Of a DNA stretch of 64,000 bases, positions 53,634 to 64,000 are shown piece after piece (the stretch's first letter is position 1; each line of letters begins with the position of its first letter). The DNA is taken from NCBI RefSeq assembly GCF_007565055.1, contig NC_044550.1:84630033-84694032 (forward strand). Reading direction: 5' to 3'. The notes beneath the pieces are model-generated. The model did no database searches. It had not been told where the DNA came from and saw only the letters and a list, made by a program, of their open reading frames with translations. A program made the position numbers and the translations under genes. Origin of the DNA: Rhinopithecus roxellana (Eukaryota; Chordata; Mammalia; Primates; Cercopithecidae).

Positions 53634-55490
53634 AATGCTAATTTCAAGGGATCTCTCCTGAGAAGTTTTCTCTGCTTCTGCTTTCTGCCCACTGGGACAT
53701 GCCATCTCCACCTTTAAACTGTTCTGGGCTCTTGTTCCCTTGCCAGTTGGCAGGAGTGTCTGAGACTTCTCTGGATGACGGCAGTGGACTTTAGCTCCCT
53801 CTCCCTAGGTTCCATGATTCCACCTGGCGGTAGTGTGTATCTGCCAGTTGACACTTTCTATCACACAGTTTGTGATTCTTAGGTCTTCTCTGCTTTTCTC
53901 TTAGCAGTTTTTTTTTTATTTTTATTTTTATTTTTATTTTTTTTAAGCCACAGTTCTACAGACAGATGGGAAGTTTAGAGCAAGGTGGGATAGGCGAGTG
54001 AGAAAGCAACGTGAGAGGAAAATGAGCACAGGCTTATTGACTTAATATTCTAGCTCAGACTTGTACCACAGGCCTGTGCCTTGTGGCGAGTGAGCTGTAA
54101 TTCCTCTGAGAACGTCTCTCTTGAATGTTTGACAAGGCATTAGCAATTGTTTATCGCCCAGGGAGTTCCAAACAAAAACACATGAGTTTAAAATCCTAGG
54201 GTATAAACGGCCATAGAATCATTGAACTTGTTGACTTTTAGGGGAAAATATGTATTCTACAAATGTTATTACAGAGTTTTTACAAGCATTTTTATTATTA
54301 ATGATGGGAAGCTTCCTGGAGCATTCTCTTAAGTCTAGTGGGGTTACTAAATGTAGTTTTCCAACTGGAGCTTGGTTTCCTGAAAGCTATTCTTGGTGGG
54401 GTGGATGAGTGCAGCTGTCGTATCTCTTAGTATTTCAGTTTGAGTCATTGGGTGGGCGGAACTGATTAGAATTCCAAAAGCAATACATATAGGCATTTAG
54501 GTGGAACTCTTTTGGAATTAATTGGGAAAGATTTTGACGGAACTCCTGCATTCCAGAGTTAAGTGGTAAAAAGAACACTTTATGTACAAAGTATTTGGGT
54601 AAATGTCTTCTGCATTTTGCTTTAGTTTTTTTTTTTCCTTTGTTGGTGGAAGGGACACTTTATATTAAGCTGTTAAAATGTATTGTCAAGATAGTTATTT
54701 GAAAATATTTAAAAATAACAGGTTTCCCTTCTAAACATGCTGACTTCTTGTAGGTTAATGTGACCTTACTTTCAGTATTGTACATATGTGTGTATATGTT
54801 ATCATGTTTTCTTTTAAGCGCTTTACAGAGCTATATAGTAAGTTCACCCAGTTCATCACAAGTTAGGATTTTGCTGCATCCTGTACGCCACTTGGGAAGA
54901 GACATTATATTGTGGAAAGTGGCTTTTGTGCTAATATAAACATCCCTTGGAATGTTACCCTCCATAGCAGAGGGGCCGTGGAATGCTCTGTGTTTTAGGA
55001 TTATGGCTGCCCAGAGACAGCTTGGGAAGCAGTATTATGTTTTACAGTGTGTATTAGAAATCAACTCAGACGTACACTTAAATATTGTATTCTGAGTTAT
55101 GACACAGCGAACTGACATTGTAATGTTTTCCAGTATGTGATTTTCATGGTTACCATGATGTCATAAGTAAGGATTTAAAAACAGTTATCTGTTTTTCGTG
55201 GAAAGGACTTAAAACAGTGTTAAAAAGCATGCACTCTGTGTACCAAAAAGCCTTGAAGTGGAATGATAGGGAATCCCTATGGGGTAAAGAGAAGATTTTT
55301 GGTTCTCTCCCTTGGTTCTTTAGAATGAGAGTCAACTCATTAAGAACCTGGACTGCCCTGAAACAGAGGTACATTTTGAGAGCTCCTGGAAACCCCTTTA
55401 TAGGATTATTTCCTTGTCTTTGTTCTTTAGTCCTTGATTAGTTGTCAAGTGTAGCTAGAGATACGTTTTGCAGCCATTTGAGAAGCAGCA
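53634..55490. other. Long repeat-poor intronic tract
   Basis: About 1.85 kb with only an (ATTTT)n stretch (53909-53944). No exon recognised. It is a candidate for conserved regulatory sequence by absence of repeats alone. Confidence 0.45.
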
Positions 55491-55494
55491 CATC

Positions 55495-55725
55495 TGGTTA
55501 GAAGCAGAGATTGGGGAACCTGATTGCCTGGGTGAGTCATTTCTGGCTCTGCCACTCCAGCTTCGTGATCTTGGGCAAGTTACCTCTCTGACCCAGTTTC
55601 CTCAGCTGTAAAATGGGATAATAATAATATTCATAAGATTGTTGTGAGAATGAAATGAGTTAATAAATGTAAGGCAGTTTAGGATAGTGCCTGGCATAGT
55701 TAGCCCTGTATAAAAATGTTGACTC
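55495..55725 (-). mobile_element. MIR
   Basis: 'TTCTGGCTCTGCCACTCCAG', 'GTGATCTTGGGCAAGTTACC', 'GCTGTAAAATGGGATAATAA', 'GTTGTGAGAATGAAATGAGT': one of the best preserved MIRs here. Confidence 0.9.
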
Positions 55726-56091
55726 TTAGTACATGTTAAATTCCTGTATTTGACCATGTTCAGACCAAGTTGATAACCACTTCCATTTTTTCCATATTCC
55801 TGACCTAATTTATCTTGGGTTCTCCAGCCGAAATCTAAGATTCCCCAGGCTAGGTAGATATGAACTCTTGTTCTTAGTGGAATCTGCACGGCGGACTTGA
55901 GTACTAGTGTGTGTTTTGTTTTTTCCTTGAACTAGCTTAAAGAGGTAAGCACGATTACCTCTTGGGACAAAGAGAAGATTCTTGGCAGAGATAAGAACAT
56001 TTTGTCATTAACAGAGTCACAACAGGACCCCCAGCTGACATAGCAACACTTGTTCTGCTGTCTTCTCCATGCCACAGCCCTTTCCTCCTGG

Positions 56092-56399
56092 ATTTTTTTT
56101 TTTTTTTTTTTTTGAGATGGAGTTTGGCCCTTTCATCCAGGCTGGAGTGCAGTGGCATCATCTCAGCTCACTGCAACCTCTGCCTTCCGGTTTCAAATGA
56201 TTCTACTGCCTCAAGAGTACTCTACTTCTGAGTAGCTGGGATTACAGGCTCTCACCACTATGCCTAAGTTTTGTAGTTTTAGTAGAGATGGAGTTTCACC
56301 ATGTTGGCCAGGCTGGTCTTGAACTCCTGACCTTGTGATCCGCCCACCTCAGCCCCGCAAAGTGTTGGGATTATAGGCATGAGCCACCGCATCTGGCCT
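56092..56399 (-). mobile_element. AluS-like
   Basis: Reverse-oriented full-length Alu with a 22-T tail; small insertion near 'CAAGAGTACTCTACTTCTGA'. Confidence 0.92.
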
Positions 56400-56779
56400 G
56401 ATGGTCTTTAAGTGCTCTCAGCATTCTCACTCCTGGGGTCCAGGCCTAAAGCTTGCATCCCTCCTCCTCGCCAGTCCCCAGGCTTTAGAAATAAATAGAC
56501 TTTAAATGAGTCCTGCTGTTTGCTGTTCTGCCCTAGGCTGAGGCTAATGGAGATGGTCTCTTTGCATGAGCAGAGCTGTGTGTGAGAGGTTGCTAGGAGA
56601 AAGCAATGCCTGTTGCCTTAGGGGCCAGCCTCAGGGGCCGGTGACAGTTAAGACTCTTCCTCAGAGCTGCACTGGGGGCCTAAGCCTTGCTCTCACAGTG
56701 CAGAATAAGTTCATTGTAGCCTGACCTGGTAGAAGAAAGGTGATTATTGTCAGTACCTGTGGTCCTTGTTTCCTTTTCA

Positions 56780-56925
56780 CCCAGAAAGCAGAGTGGGAAT
56801 ATGGAAAGATCACAGGCCTTTTGGCTAGGCTGACCTGGGTTTGAATTCTGGCTCTGCCACTCAGCATATTAATACAAATAAGTAATGCACACTGAGTCTT
56901 AGTTTCCTCCTCCCTAGGCATGGGG
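56780..56925 (-). mobile_element. MIR fragment
   Basis: 'TGACCTGGGTTTGAATTCTG', 'GCTCTGCCACTCAGC', 'CTTAGTTTCCTCC'. Confidence 0.8.
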
Positions 56926-57009
56926 GCTCTAAATCCTTTTGCACAGGATTATGGTGTAAAACAGCATGTATGCAGCACATCTGGATAGTGGCAGGCTCTG
57001 ATGATGATA

Positions 57010-57215
57010 ATAATATCACTAACACTGATAGAATGCTTACTGTATACCAGGTATTGTCTTGAGATATAATGTATGTTATTTCACCCTTCCCACAACATCA
57101 TCTCCATTTTACACACTAGGAAACTGAGGCACAGAAAAGTTCAGTAAGTTGGATATGATGGCACTGAGCACAAAGCCCAGATTTAAATCGAGGCTCCCAA
57201 AAGTTAGCTCCATGG
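57010..57215 (+). mobile_element. MIR
   Basis: 'GATAGAATGCTTACTGTATA', 'CATCTCCATTTTACACACTA', 'GGAAACTGAGGCACAGAAAA'. Confidence 0.88.
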
Positions 57216-57419
57216 TTTTCTAGATGGAGAATTTTTTGAGATTTCTAAGACTTTTGATAATGTAAAATACCACTACTTCTAATCATTTATGGCCTCTGCA
57301 TAATCATTCAGTTGTAGCTGGTGCATTTATCTTGTGTAGACCTGCTAATGGCAACAGATACAACCTGCTGCTAATGAGGAAATTGCCCTTTTGCAGATGA
57401 ATGATGGAAAAAAAAAAAA

Positions 57420-57705
57420 TTCTAAGACAGAGTCTTGCTCTGTAGCCCAGGCTAGAGTGCAGTGGTGCGATCTCGACTCACTGCAACCTCTGCCTCTTGG
57501 GTTCCAGCGATTCTCCTGCCTCAGACTCCTGAGTAGCTGGAATTACAGGCATGTGTCACCACACCCAGCTAATTTTTGTGTTTTTAGTAGAGACATGATT
57601 TTACCATGTTGGCCAGGCTGGTCTTGAAAGGCTAATCTCAAGTGGTCCACCCGCCTTGGCCTCCCAAAGTGCCGGGATTACAGGCGTGAGCCACCATGCC
57701 CGGCC
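57420..57705 (-). mobile_element. AluS-like
   Basis: Reverse-oriented. TGAATGATGGAA before and TGAATGATAGAA after are target repeats. An A-run (not T) sits at its 3' side inside the left repeat. Confidence 0.91.
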
Positions 57706-59690
57706 TGAATGATAGAATTTTAATAGTTGTTCTGGTTCAATGTGAAGTGTTTTTCTCTCTTCAGAGACTACCTGTGGGGCCCCTCAAGACAGCAAGCAGA
57801 CTAGAACTTTTGATAAATGTGCATAAGAGAGAATCTCCTGTTTCCTTTGTTTCCTTGCACATGTAACTTGAAGCTGTGGTGCTTCTGTTGAGTGGAGGTT
57901 TGATAGTGAACAGCTACCCAACTCATGGGGCAGCATCTGGAGCTTGGTACACTGGGACTTGCATTGCAGCATAGACTTCACCTTGCCTGTTGGAGGCTGA
58001 GACAGCAAAATGCAGTTCGTCCAGATGCTGCAAAGAGTTTCGAGGACTTTCGTTAGGGTGATAGTACTATGTTTAAGCTTTGGGGTAGGCTCTGTCCTGC
58101 GAGAGAGTGTGTCTTTCCTTCCTGGTGGCCTGCAGTGACATTGAGGCTCTGGAGATAAGTGGCTATGTTCATCACTGACCTGATCAACCTGTGGCTGGGC
58201 TTGTCCTGGCAGCAGAAAATAACCACTATGCTGATAGCTGTTATAGACAGTTTTCTTCTTTTGGATATAAGTTTACATTAGTGTTAAGCTGTTTTAAGGT
58301 GCATATGCATGATTTGAGTTTCAGCTATGTATCTCTGGCCTTTTACCATTAGGAAATTTGGTTTTCTGTCTTTGCTAATTGAATTAGGGTTTGTGTGGCT
58401 GGTTAGAATCATCTGGGTAGGGTGTGATTTTCAAAGTTGGCCTCATATTGAACCTAAGGCTTAGAGATGTAACCTTCCTGTCAGACGATCAGATCTCTAA
58501 CACTGGATCACACTGACTGGCCTTCAAGGGTGACTCATGTCTGTGTCATTTCCAGCGGCATCTTTAATATACCTCTGGTGGGATAGTTTCCTTCTCTAAG
58601 TAGTAAGGTGAACCGGGAGATGTTGCAGGAGTGGACTCTGCTTTTTCTTTCTTTGAATAGCATACATGAAATTATACATTGTGGTCCTTATTGTGCCATC
58701 AATTTTGCGTTTTTAATAATCCAAGTTTCTAAAAAGAAGACTCTGTTTCCTATAGATGGGGAGATAAAACTTGAGGAATTGGAATCCTCACACTGGAAAG
58801 GCACGTTGCAGGTCCAGCCAGTGTGTAGTTACTGTTCATTAGTGTATGCATGGCACTCAACTAGATGACATGAGGATCCAGACAAGTCTTGCTTTCTGCC
58901 TTCAAGTTGCTTATACTTTAGGTGGAGGTATCAGTGATGTAAAAACTACATGGGTTTGTGACAGGGAAAATCCTGCTGAAAGTGTCAGTTTAGTGCTGAG
59001 AGGAGCAAAATGATTTGAAATAGATGGCATTTTTTCAGTGCCTGCTCAGACAAGATTTTTGCATGTGTGTGAATTTCCTCACCTTTGAAAGAGAGAGTGT
59101 TGCCTGTCGTATGACAGATGTCTGACATAATATGCATCTTTTTGCCCCTCATATCACGTGGCCTAGTGTAACTGGGGTTTTTCTGGGAAAACAATTAGAT
59201 ATGCATTGTATTTACAGTGTGCTACAACTCTTTAACCTGGGACATAACTTACTGAGATCTGCCTGACATGGGCTGCTTTCTCACAGTCCTGTTGGAGCCC
59301 TGCTTGCCAAGGGCACAGAGCATTAAATGGTGAGCAGAAGTTATGTTAACTGGAGTCTGTTTTGTGTTAGAGTCTTTTGCAGCCCTTTTTCATATTTCAG
59401 TTTGGGTTAAAGCCCTAGAAGAGGAATGAGAAATTCGTAGTAAATATGCACGTGTTCTCTCCCTCATCCCCCAAGAAGCTACTCATAGGGGTGTTGCTAA
59501 TCAAAATGTCCTGTTCCTGGCTGGGTATAGCCTTAGAGTATTTCTTAACACATGGTTCCTGGATGTCACTCCTTTTTGCTCCAAATTGTCACATTTTATA
59601 AAATCTGTTTGCAATCTCCTTTGCAGTGTTATCCTCTTGCTCCATTTCATTTTAATAAGTGTTGAGTGAGTGGTACAGGGAATGAATTCT
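57706..59690. other. Long repeat-poor intronic tract
   Basis: About 2 kb with no recognised repeat, RNA gene or exon. Open frames at 57784-58008 and 58608-58868 lack family features. Confidence 0.45.
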
Positions 59691-59904
59691 GTTGGAGGCC
59701 AAAAAATAAGAACACTTAGAATGACCAGTAAAAATTTTATGGTGGAAGGACTTAAACGGTACTTTGAAGGGTAGGTGGGATTTAGGCAGGTAGCGGGGAG
59801 GAAACTGCCCTGTGAACTAAGGGACTGAACAGGAAAGTAGAAATCATGACGTGGGAACAGCAAATAGGTGATGAGTTTGGTAGATGTGGAGGGTTTCTTC
59901 CAGG

Positions 59905-60064
59905 CAGTGGTTCTCAGGGTTTGTGTGTACCAGTCATCTGCTGGACTACATCCTCAGTTTCTGTTTCAGTAGGTCCTACAGTAGGGCCCTAGAATTTGCA
60001 TTTCCAGCAGGTACCCAGGTGATGCTGATGTTGCTGGTTCAGGGGCCGCACTTGAGAACCACTG
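59905..60064. mobile_element. MER5A-like hAT element
   Basis: Inverted termini CAGTGGTTCTCA and TGAGAACCACTG with internal 'CCTAGAATTTGCATTTCC' and 'CCCAGGTGATGCTGATGTTG': a near full-length hAT-Charlie non-autonomous copy. Confidence 0.88.
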
Positions 60065-61942
60065 CTGTGGGGAGCATGTAAGCTGTGGCCAGAGGAGTCA
60101 TGCTGGAGCAGAGGTGGAGGGTAGGGCAGCCTGGCACCCACCTCTAGGGACCACCCTTTGCCGGTGTGCACTGCATTGTGACTTGTATGAAGCAGTGGTC
60201 CTGGGCCCAGAGGTCTTGAGTACCAGCCTAAGGAGCTGGCACTCCCTTTAGGCAGTGGGAAGTCATTGACAAATTTTGATCAGGAGAATATTATTGGCAT
60301 CTCCTTTCAGTTAATTTGGTAGATGGGGAAGGGGCCCGAGGGGGGAAAGCAAGCTGTAGCATTGTGCAGTGTCCCCCAGATGGATTATCTCAGGAGTGCT
60401 TTTGGGAGAGAGAATTGGAAGGCTGTATGTTCAGTGAGGAAGGTAGGGAAGAGAAGAATGCAATGGTGACCCAATGTTTCCTTCAGTTTGGGAGCCTGGA
60501 GAATGGTGATCACATTGACAAAAAGGGGAAGTCAGAGCAAGAGCACCAATGAGCAGTTATTTTAAAACTGAGTTTAAGTTATTTTCTTCCACAGATGATT
60601 GCCTATCCTGTTTTCAGAACAAAGGATCTATGAAGTACTGTGCCTTTTAATTGTTTTTGTCTGTAATATTTAAGCTTTTCATGATTCTAAATATGTTAAT
60701 CTCTTGACCCTTAAATTTCACCTTATTCTGAGGTTTACATGGAAGAATATTGTTTAAAAATCCACTAAGCCATTTCACTGTAATTTTCCCTAGACACTTA
60801 CACCCACCCTTATGGTCTTGCACAAGTATGAGTGGGACAATGTTATAAGTCACTTCTGCTGTTCACACATAAGCCTTGTTACATGGGGTTGCAGTATCTC
60901 TCTAATTTTCTGGAAGTTACTAATTTCTAATTAACTGAACATTATGAACACTTGCAAGTTTGTTTATTTCAGTTTTCCCCTCATTTTCAAAGTAATACAT
61001 GCTCATTGTAGAAAAGTTGGAACATAATTATAAAATTAAAAATCTGTGAGCTGCCCATAAGTTACTCTTCTGACATCTGTACTCGTTTCACTTCCCCTTG
61101 GCTGTGGCTGGATCTGGGAGCCGAGCTGGTCCCATCTGGATCAGGGCTGAGGCTCAGCATGCCAGTGTGTGGAGTTAGGTAACAGATTCTGCCCTACCTC
61201 TCCTTTCCCATCTCAGTGTCTAGCTACACCCCAACTTTGCATGCGGTCATATTACTGGGAGTGACAGTAGCCGCCCTAAGGGTGAAACAAAATGGTACTG
61301 TAGTGGAGGAGGGAGCCTGGCCAGCAGGCCTGAAGGAAAGAAGGCAGTGTTTATGGAGGTGATGAAATGCTATGCTCAGCGTGGTCTCATTTGCGTGTGT
61401 CTTTTCGAGGCTTTAGGGCCTTGGGAAGAAGGAGACTAGGAAAAAAAGACAGCCTGAACTGTATTATCAGTGCAGGGAGCAGGCAGCCCTGTTGTGGGAT
61501 TCCCCTTTTCTCCTTTGCATGGAGAGGGACTTGAGAAGGGGAAGGCACTTCCCTATCCAGAGAGAAGGAAGTACCCAGGTCATGACGAGCCTGCCTCATC
61601 TTGTGGGTGGTACAAGCAGGGCAGCAGCCATGGGGTGACAGAAAAGGCAAGTAGTGACAGAATTTGAGGCACAGCAGGGTGAGCAGATACCTAAAGGAGT
61701 GCTGCTGGCATGGCATCCTCTGAGAGCAAGTCCACTGAGGGTGGACTGGGCCAAGGGAAGATGCCTCGCTAGGCTGGCAGCATTGATTTTGTGTGGGTTA
61801 AGCCCTTTGTCCTCCACCTCCCACTTTCAGGAACTCCAGAGAATGAGAGAAGAGGCAAGGGCTCAGACTTGCATTTGATGGTGGGAAACTTAATCCTACA
61901 GATTTAGGGAGTAACTGTTGGTGACTTAACCTAGGAGTTCCA
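60065..61942. other. Intronic tract without a recognised gene
   Basis: 60240-60300 has a piece of the unassigned old repeat. 61080-61942 is relatively GC-rich single-copy DNA; its open frames (e.g. 61387-61716, minus strand) show no family features. Confidence 0.4.
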
Positions 61943-62165
61943 GGCGCAGTTGACTCACACCTGTAATCCCAGCACTTTGGGAGCCCGAGGCAAGCGGATT
62001 GTGAGGTCAAGAAATCAAGACCATTCTGGCCAACATGGTGAAACCCCATCTCTACTAAAAAATACAAAATTTAGCTGTGCCTGTAGTCCTAGCTACTCAG
62101 GAGGCTGAGGCAGGAGAATCGCTTGAACCTGGGAGGCGGGGGTTGCAGTGAGCCAAGATTGTGCC
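61943..62165 (+). mobile_element. 3'-truncated Alu
   Basis: Sense Alu from 'GGCGCAGTTGACTCACACC' to 'GTGAGCCAAGATTGTGCC', where it stops without tail. Confidence 0.9.
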
Positions 62166-62478
62166 AGAAACAACTGGGGGATAGGTGTGGCAACCGTTTA
62201 ATTTTTGACCAAACTGGGACATGATTTCATATTTACATTGGGCTGGACCTGGCAAGCCAGGATGTAGGCTCACCCTACATACTGGGAATATCCAAGTCAC
62301 ACATACACATTTAAAAATACGGGGAGCTGCTTTTATAACCTCAATATCTCCTTGTGAAGACCCTCAACTGTGTTGATACTATGACATTTTTGTTTTTTTC
62401 TCCATTTTTAAAAAAGGGTATACTAGTCCTTATTATGACTATGTTGCCATACTAAATGTTTTATTAAAAATATTGTTA
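62166..62478. other. Intronic DNA, probable old repeat
   Basis: 'GACCAAACTGGGACATGATT' and 'GGCTCACCCTACATACTGGG' look like an old interspersed repeat that I cannot name. No gene. Confidence 0.35.
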
Positions 62479-62759
62479 GGCTGGGCACGGTGGCTCAAGC
62501 CTGTAATCCCAGCACTTTGGGAGGCCGAGACGGGCGGATCACGAGGTCAGGAGATCGAGACCATCCTGGCTAACACGGTGAAACCCCGTCTCTACTAAAA
62601 AATACAAAAAACGAGCCGGGCGAGGTGGCGGGCGCCTGTAGTCCCAGCTACTCAGGAGGCTGAGGCCGGAGAATGGCGTAAACCTGGGGGGCGGAGCTTG
62701 CAGTGAGCTGAGATCCGGCCACTGCACTCCAGCCTGGGCGACAGAGCGAGACTCCGTCT

Positions 62760-62792
<33 letters not shown>
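62479..62792 (+). mobile_element. AluYR-like element, youngest in the window
   Basis: It has 'GGCTCAAGCCTGTAATCCC', 'GAGGCCGGAGAATGGCGTAA' and 'GAGATCCGGCCACTGC', all characteristic of cercopithecid AluYR, and few other changes. A 32-A tail is followed by (TA)n to 62817. Confidence 0.94.
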
Positions 62793-62814
<22 letters not shown>

Positions 62815-62817
62815 TAT
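62793..62817. repeat. (TA)n microsatellite at an Alu tail
   Basis: About 12 TA units directly after the A-tail, probably grown from it. Confidence 0.92.
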
Positions 62818-62854
62818 GTTAATGGCTAATTGTTTCACCTTCTAAATGTACCAG

Positions 62855-62857
62855 TTT

Positions 62858-62897
<40 letters not shown>

Positions 62898-63049
62898 TCC
62901 TTCCTTCCTTCCTTCCTTCCTTCCTTCCTTCCTTCCTTCCTTCCTTCCTTCCTTCCTTCCTTCCTTCCTTCCTTCCTTCTTTCTTTCTTTCTTTCCTTCC
63001 TTCTTTCCTTCTTTCCTTCTTTCTTTCTTTCTTTCCTTCCTTCCTTCTT
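62855..63049 (+). repeat. (TTTC)n(TTCC)n polypyrimidine microsatellite
   Basis: Pyrimidine-only on the + strand from 62855 to 63053: about ten TTTC units, then about 25 TTCC units, then mixed units. Confidence 0.97.
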
Positions 63050-63089
63050 CCCTGCCCTGCCCTGCCCTGCCCTGCCCTGCCCTGCCCTG
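63050..63089 (+). repeat. (CCCTG)8
   Basis: Eight exact CCCTG units. A short Alu-like piece 'TTGCAATCTCGGCTCAA' follows (63094-63110), so the whole microsatellite may have grown from an antisense Alu remnant. Confidence 0.95.
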
Positions 63090-63110
63090 CCCTTTGCAAT
63101 CTCGGCTCAA

Positions 63111-63968
63111 TTTTCTTTATTAATTGCATACAATTACTAATCTAGATTTCTTTCCAGCTATTTGTCATTATAAATGATAGCAAAATACATCTTTAATGCC
63201 TCAGTATTTCCATAGTTAAATTCTTAGAGTCAGATTTGTATAATTGATTAATATTGCTGAACTCTAGGTATCTATTTTAAATCTGAATTTCCACATTGGA
63301 AAACTGACAGTTGAGTTTCATTGATTTCTGAAATATGGTGAAATAAGTGGCTTTTAAAAAGTCGCTGAATAGTTTTACCACTTAGTATGTCTCTTATGAC
63401 CTTGCCTTGCAAAGGGGTAATATAGTGAAGTAACAACTTGAATGAAGAGAACAGTTTTATTGGTAGTGCAGCATTTTCCACATTGCCATAAGGTGAATGT
63501 CCTGCAGAGAGACTGAATCATACTGAATTTAATTGTGGGTGTGTGGGGTTTAGGCATACAAATACTTGATTCTGAAAACTGACAGTTTGGCATAGTATGG
63601 TTGAAAGATCATGTGTTGGGCGTGTTGAACTACTTTGAGTTTTCATGAGGAGCAAGATTCTATGTCTTTGAAGTTGTGTAATGTCATGGAGTGCTGGTGG
63701 CATTTTCCACATGGCATATGCATTTTATTACCAGCATGAAAGTACATTTTCAGGAGTGGGTTCTTCCGGTGTGAGTCATTTACTAGTTAGAGAATACTTT
63801 GTGGAAACAGTTGTCAGCAGAAAGAGTCGTCTTTACATCAGCAAGAACTAAAGCTGAGAAATCTGCTTTGTGAGAACTGTGTGTACATCGCTGGGTCAAA
63901 TGACCTGAAGGTGTTTTGTAAAGCCCTGTGTGGTAATCGGTTCAGTCACTGCTAATACCTAAATGCAG
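63111..63968. other. Intronic DNA, no gene seen
   Basis: AT-rich single-copy looking DNA, no recognised repeat or gene. Confidence 0.45.
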
Positions 63969-64000
63969 CATGCCAGTCCTGAGATGCAGGGACTGGCATG
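63969..64000. repeat. Perfect 11-bp inverted repeat at the window edge
   Basis: CATGCCAGTCC (63969-63979) and GGACTGGCATG (63990-64000) with a 10-base loop; it may extend past the window. Confidence 0.9.

Larger units (their letters stand above)
13227..64000 (+). other. ARHGAP10: ARHGAP10 intron 1 (5' part; continues beyond the window)
   Basis: No open frame downstream of 13226 resembles the next part of the BAR domain, so the second exon lies beyond the window and intron 1 is longer than 50.7 kb. A very long first intron is typical of this gene family. It is made of repeats listed separately and of single-copy tracts. Nothing in it resembles a host-gene exon in either strand. Confidence 0.85.

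Noticed and set aside
59501..59863. 120-codon minus-strand frame in intron 1
   Set aside because: No family features or splice context; length is within chance expectation for 64 kb in six frames.
62830..63145. Frames of repeating FLSFLPSF / KERKKEGR residues
   Set aside because: Translations of the TTTC/TTCC microsatellite in different frames.
13227..64000. A second ARHGAP10 exon within the window
   Set aside because: No frame carries the next BAR-domain residues next to an acceptor site; apparent AG/GT pairs are all within repeats or without family match.

Overview
This is primate nuclear DNA: about half is interspersed repeats, mostly Alu, and the only protein-coding sequence I can support is one exon. 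Several of the youngest Alus (62479-62792, 52703-52997, 3696-3994, 23941-24242) carry base changes known from the AluYR subfamilies of Old World monkeys, such as 'GGCTCAAGCC' near the head and 'GAGATCCGGCC' in the right arm. The source is therefore more likely a cercopithecid monkey (macaque, baboon or vervet type) than human or ape.

Layout. Positions 1-12340 are intergenic: Alus, two L2 tracts, an antisense L1 3' end and a MIR. Positions 12340-13565 are a CpG island that contains the promoter and first coding exon of ARHGAP10 (GRAF2), on the + strand. The ATG is at 13073 and the donor GT at 13227. From 13227 to the window end is the first intron (more than 50.7 kb); exon 2 is not reached. 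The intron holds about 45 Alus, many MIRs, several L1 3' ends, hAT and Tigger DNA-transposon fossils, one MaLR-type LTR, a 5S rRNA pseudogene, several microsatellites, and long single-copy tracts with no gene that I can see.

No other gene is supported. Almost every long open frame lies inside an Alu or in the GC-rich island, where chance open frames are expected. No operon, CRISPR array or phage is present.

The most unusual structures are: a 182-bp inverted duplication with about 95% identical arms at 9150-9331 / 10000-10181; an Alu at 44449-44732 that appears to have carried about 122 bp of flanking DNA with it, inside 15-bp target-site duplications, with a near-identical copy of that flank at 32673-32797; a 5S rRNA pseudogene (26873-26988) with an inverted templated insertion; an Alu with a perfect 14-bp template-switch hairpin (46824-46862); and a 199-nt uninterrupted polypyrimidine tract followed by eight CCCTG units (62855-63089). 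These are mutational and retrotransposition footprints, not a new biochemical system. All coordinates and identities were counted by eye, and repeat family names are from memory of consensus sequences.
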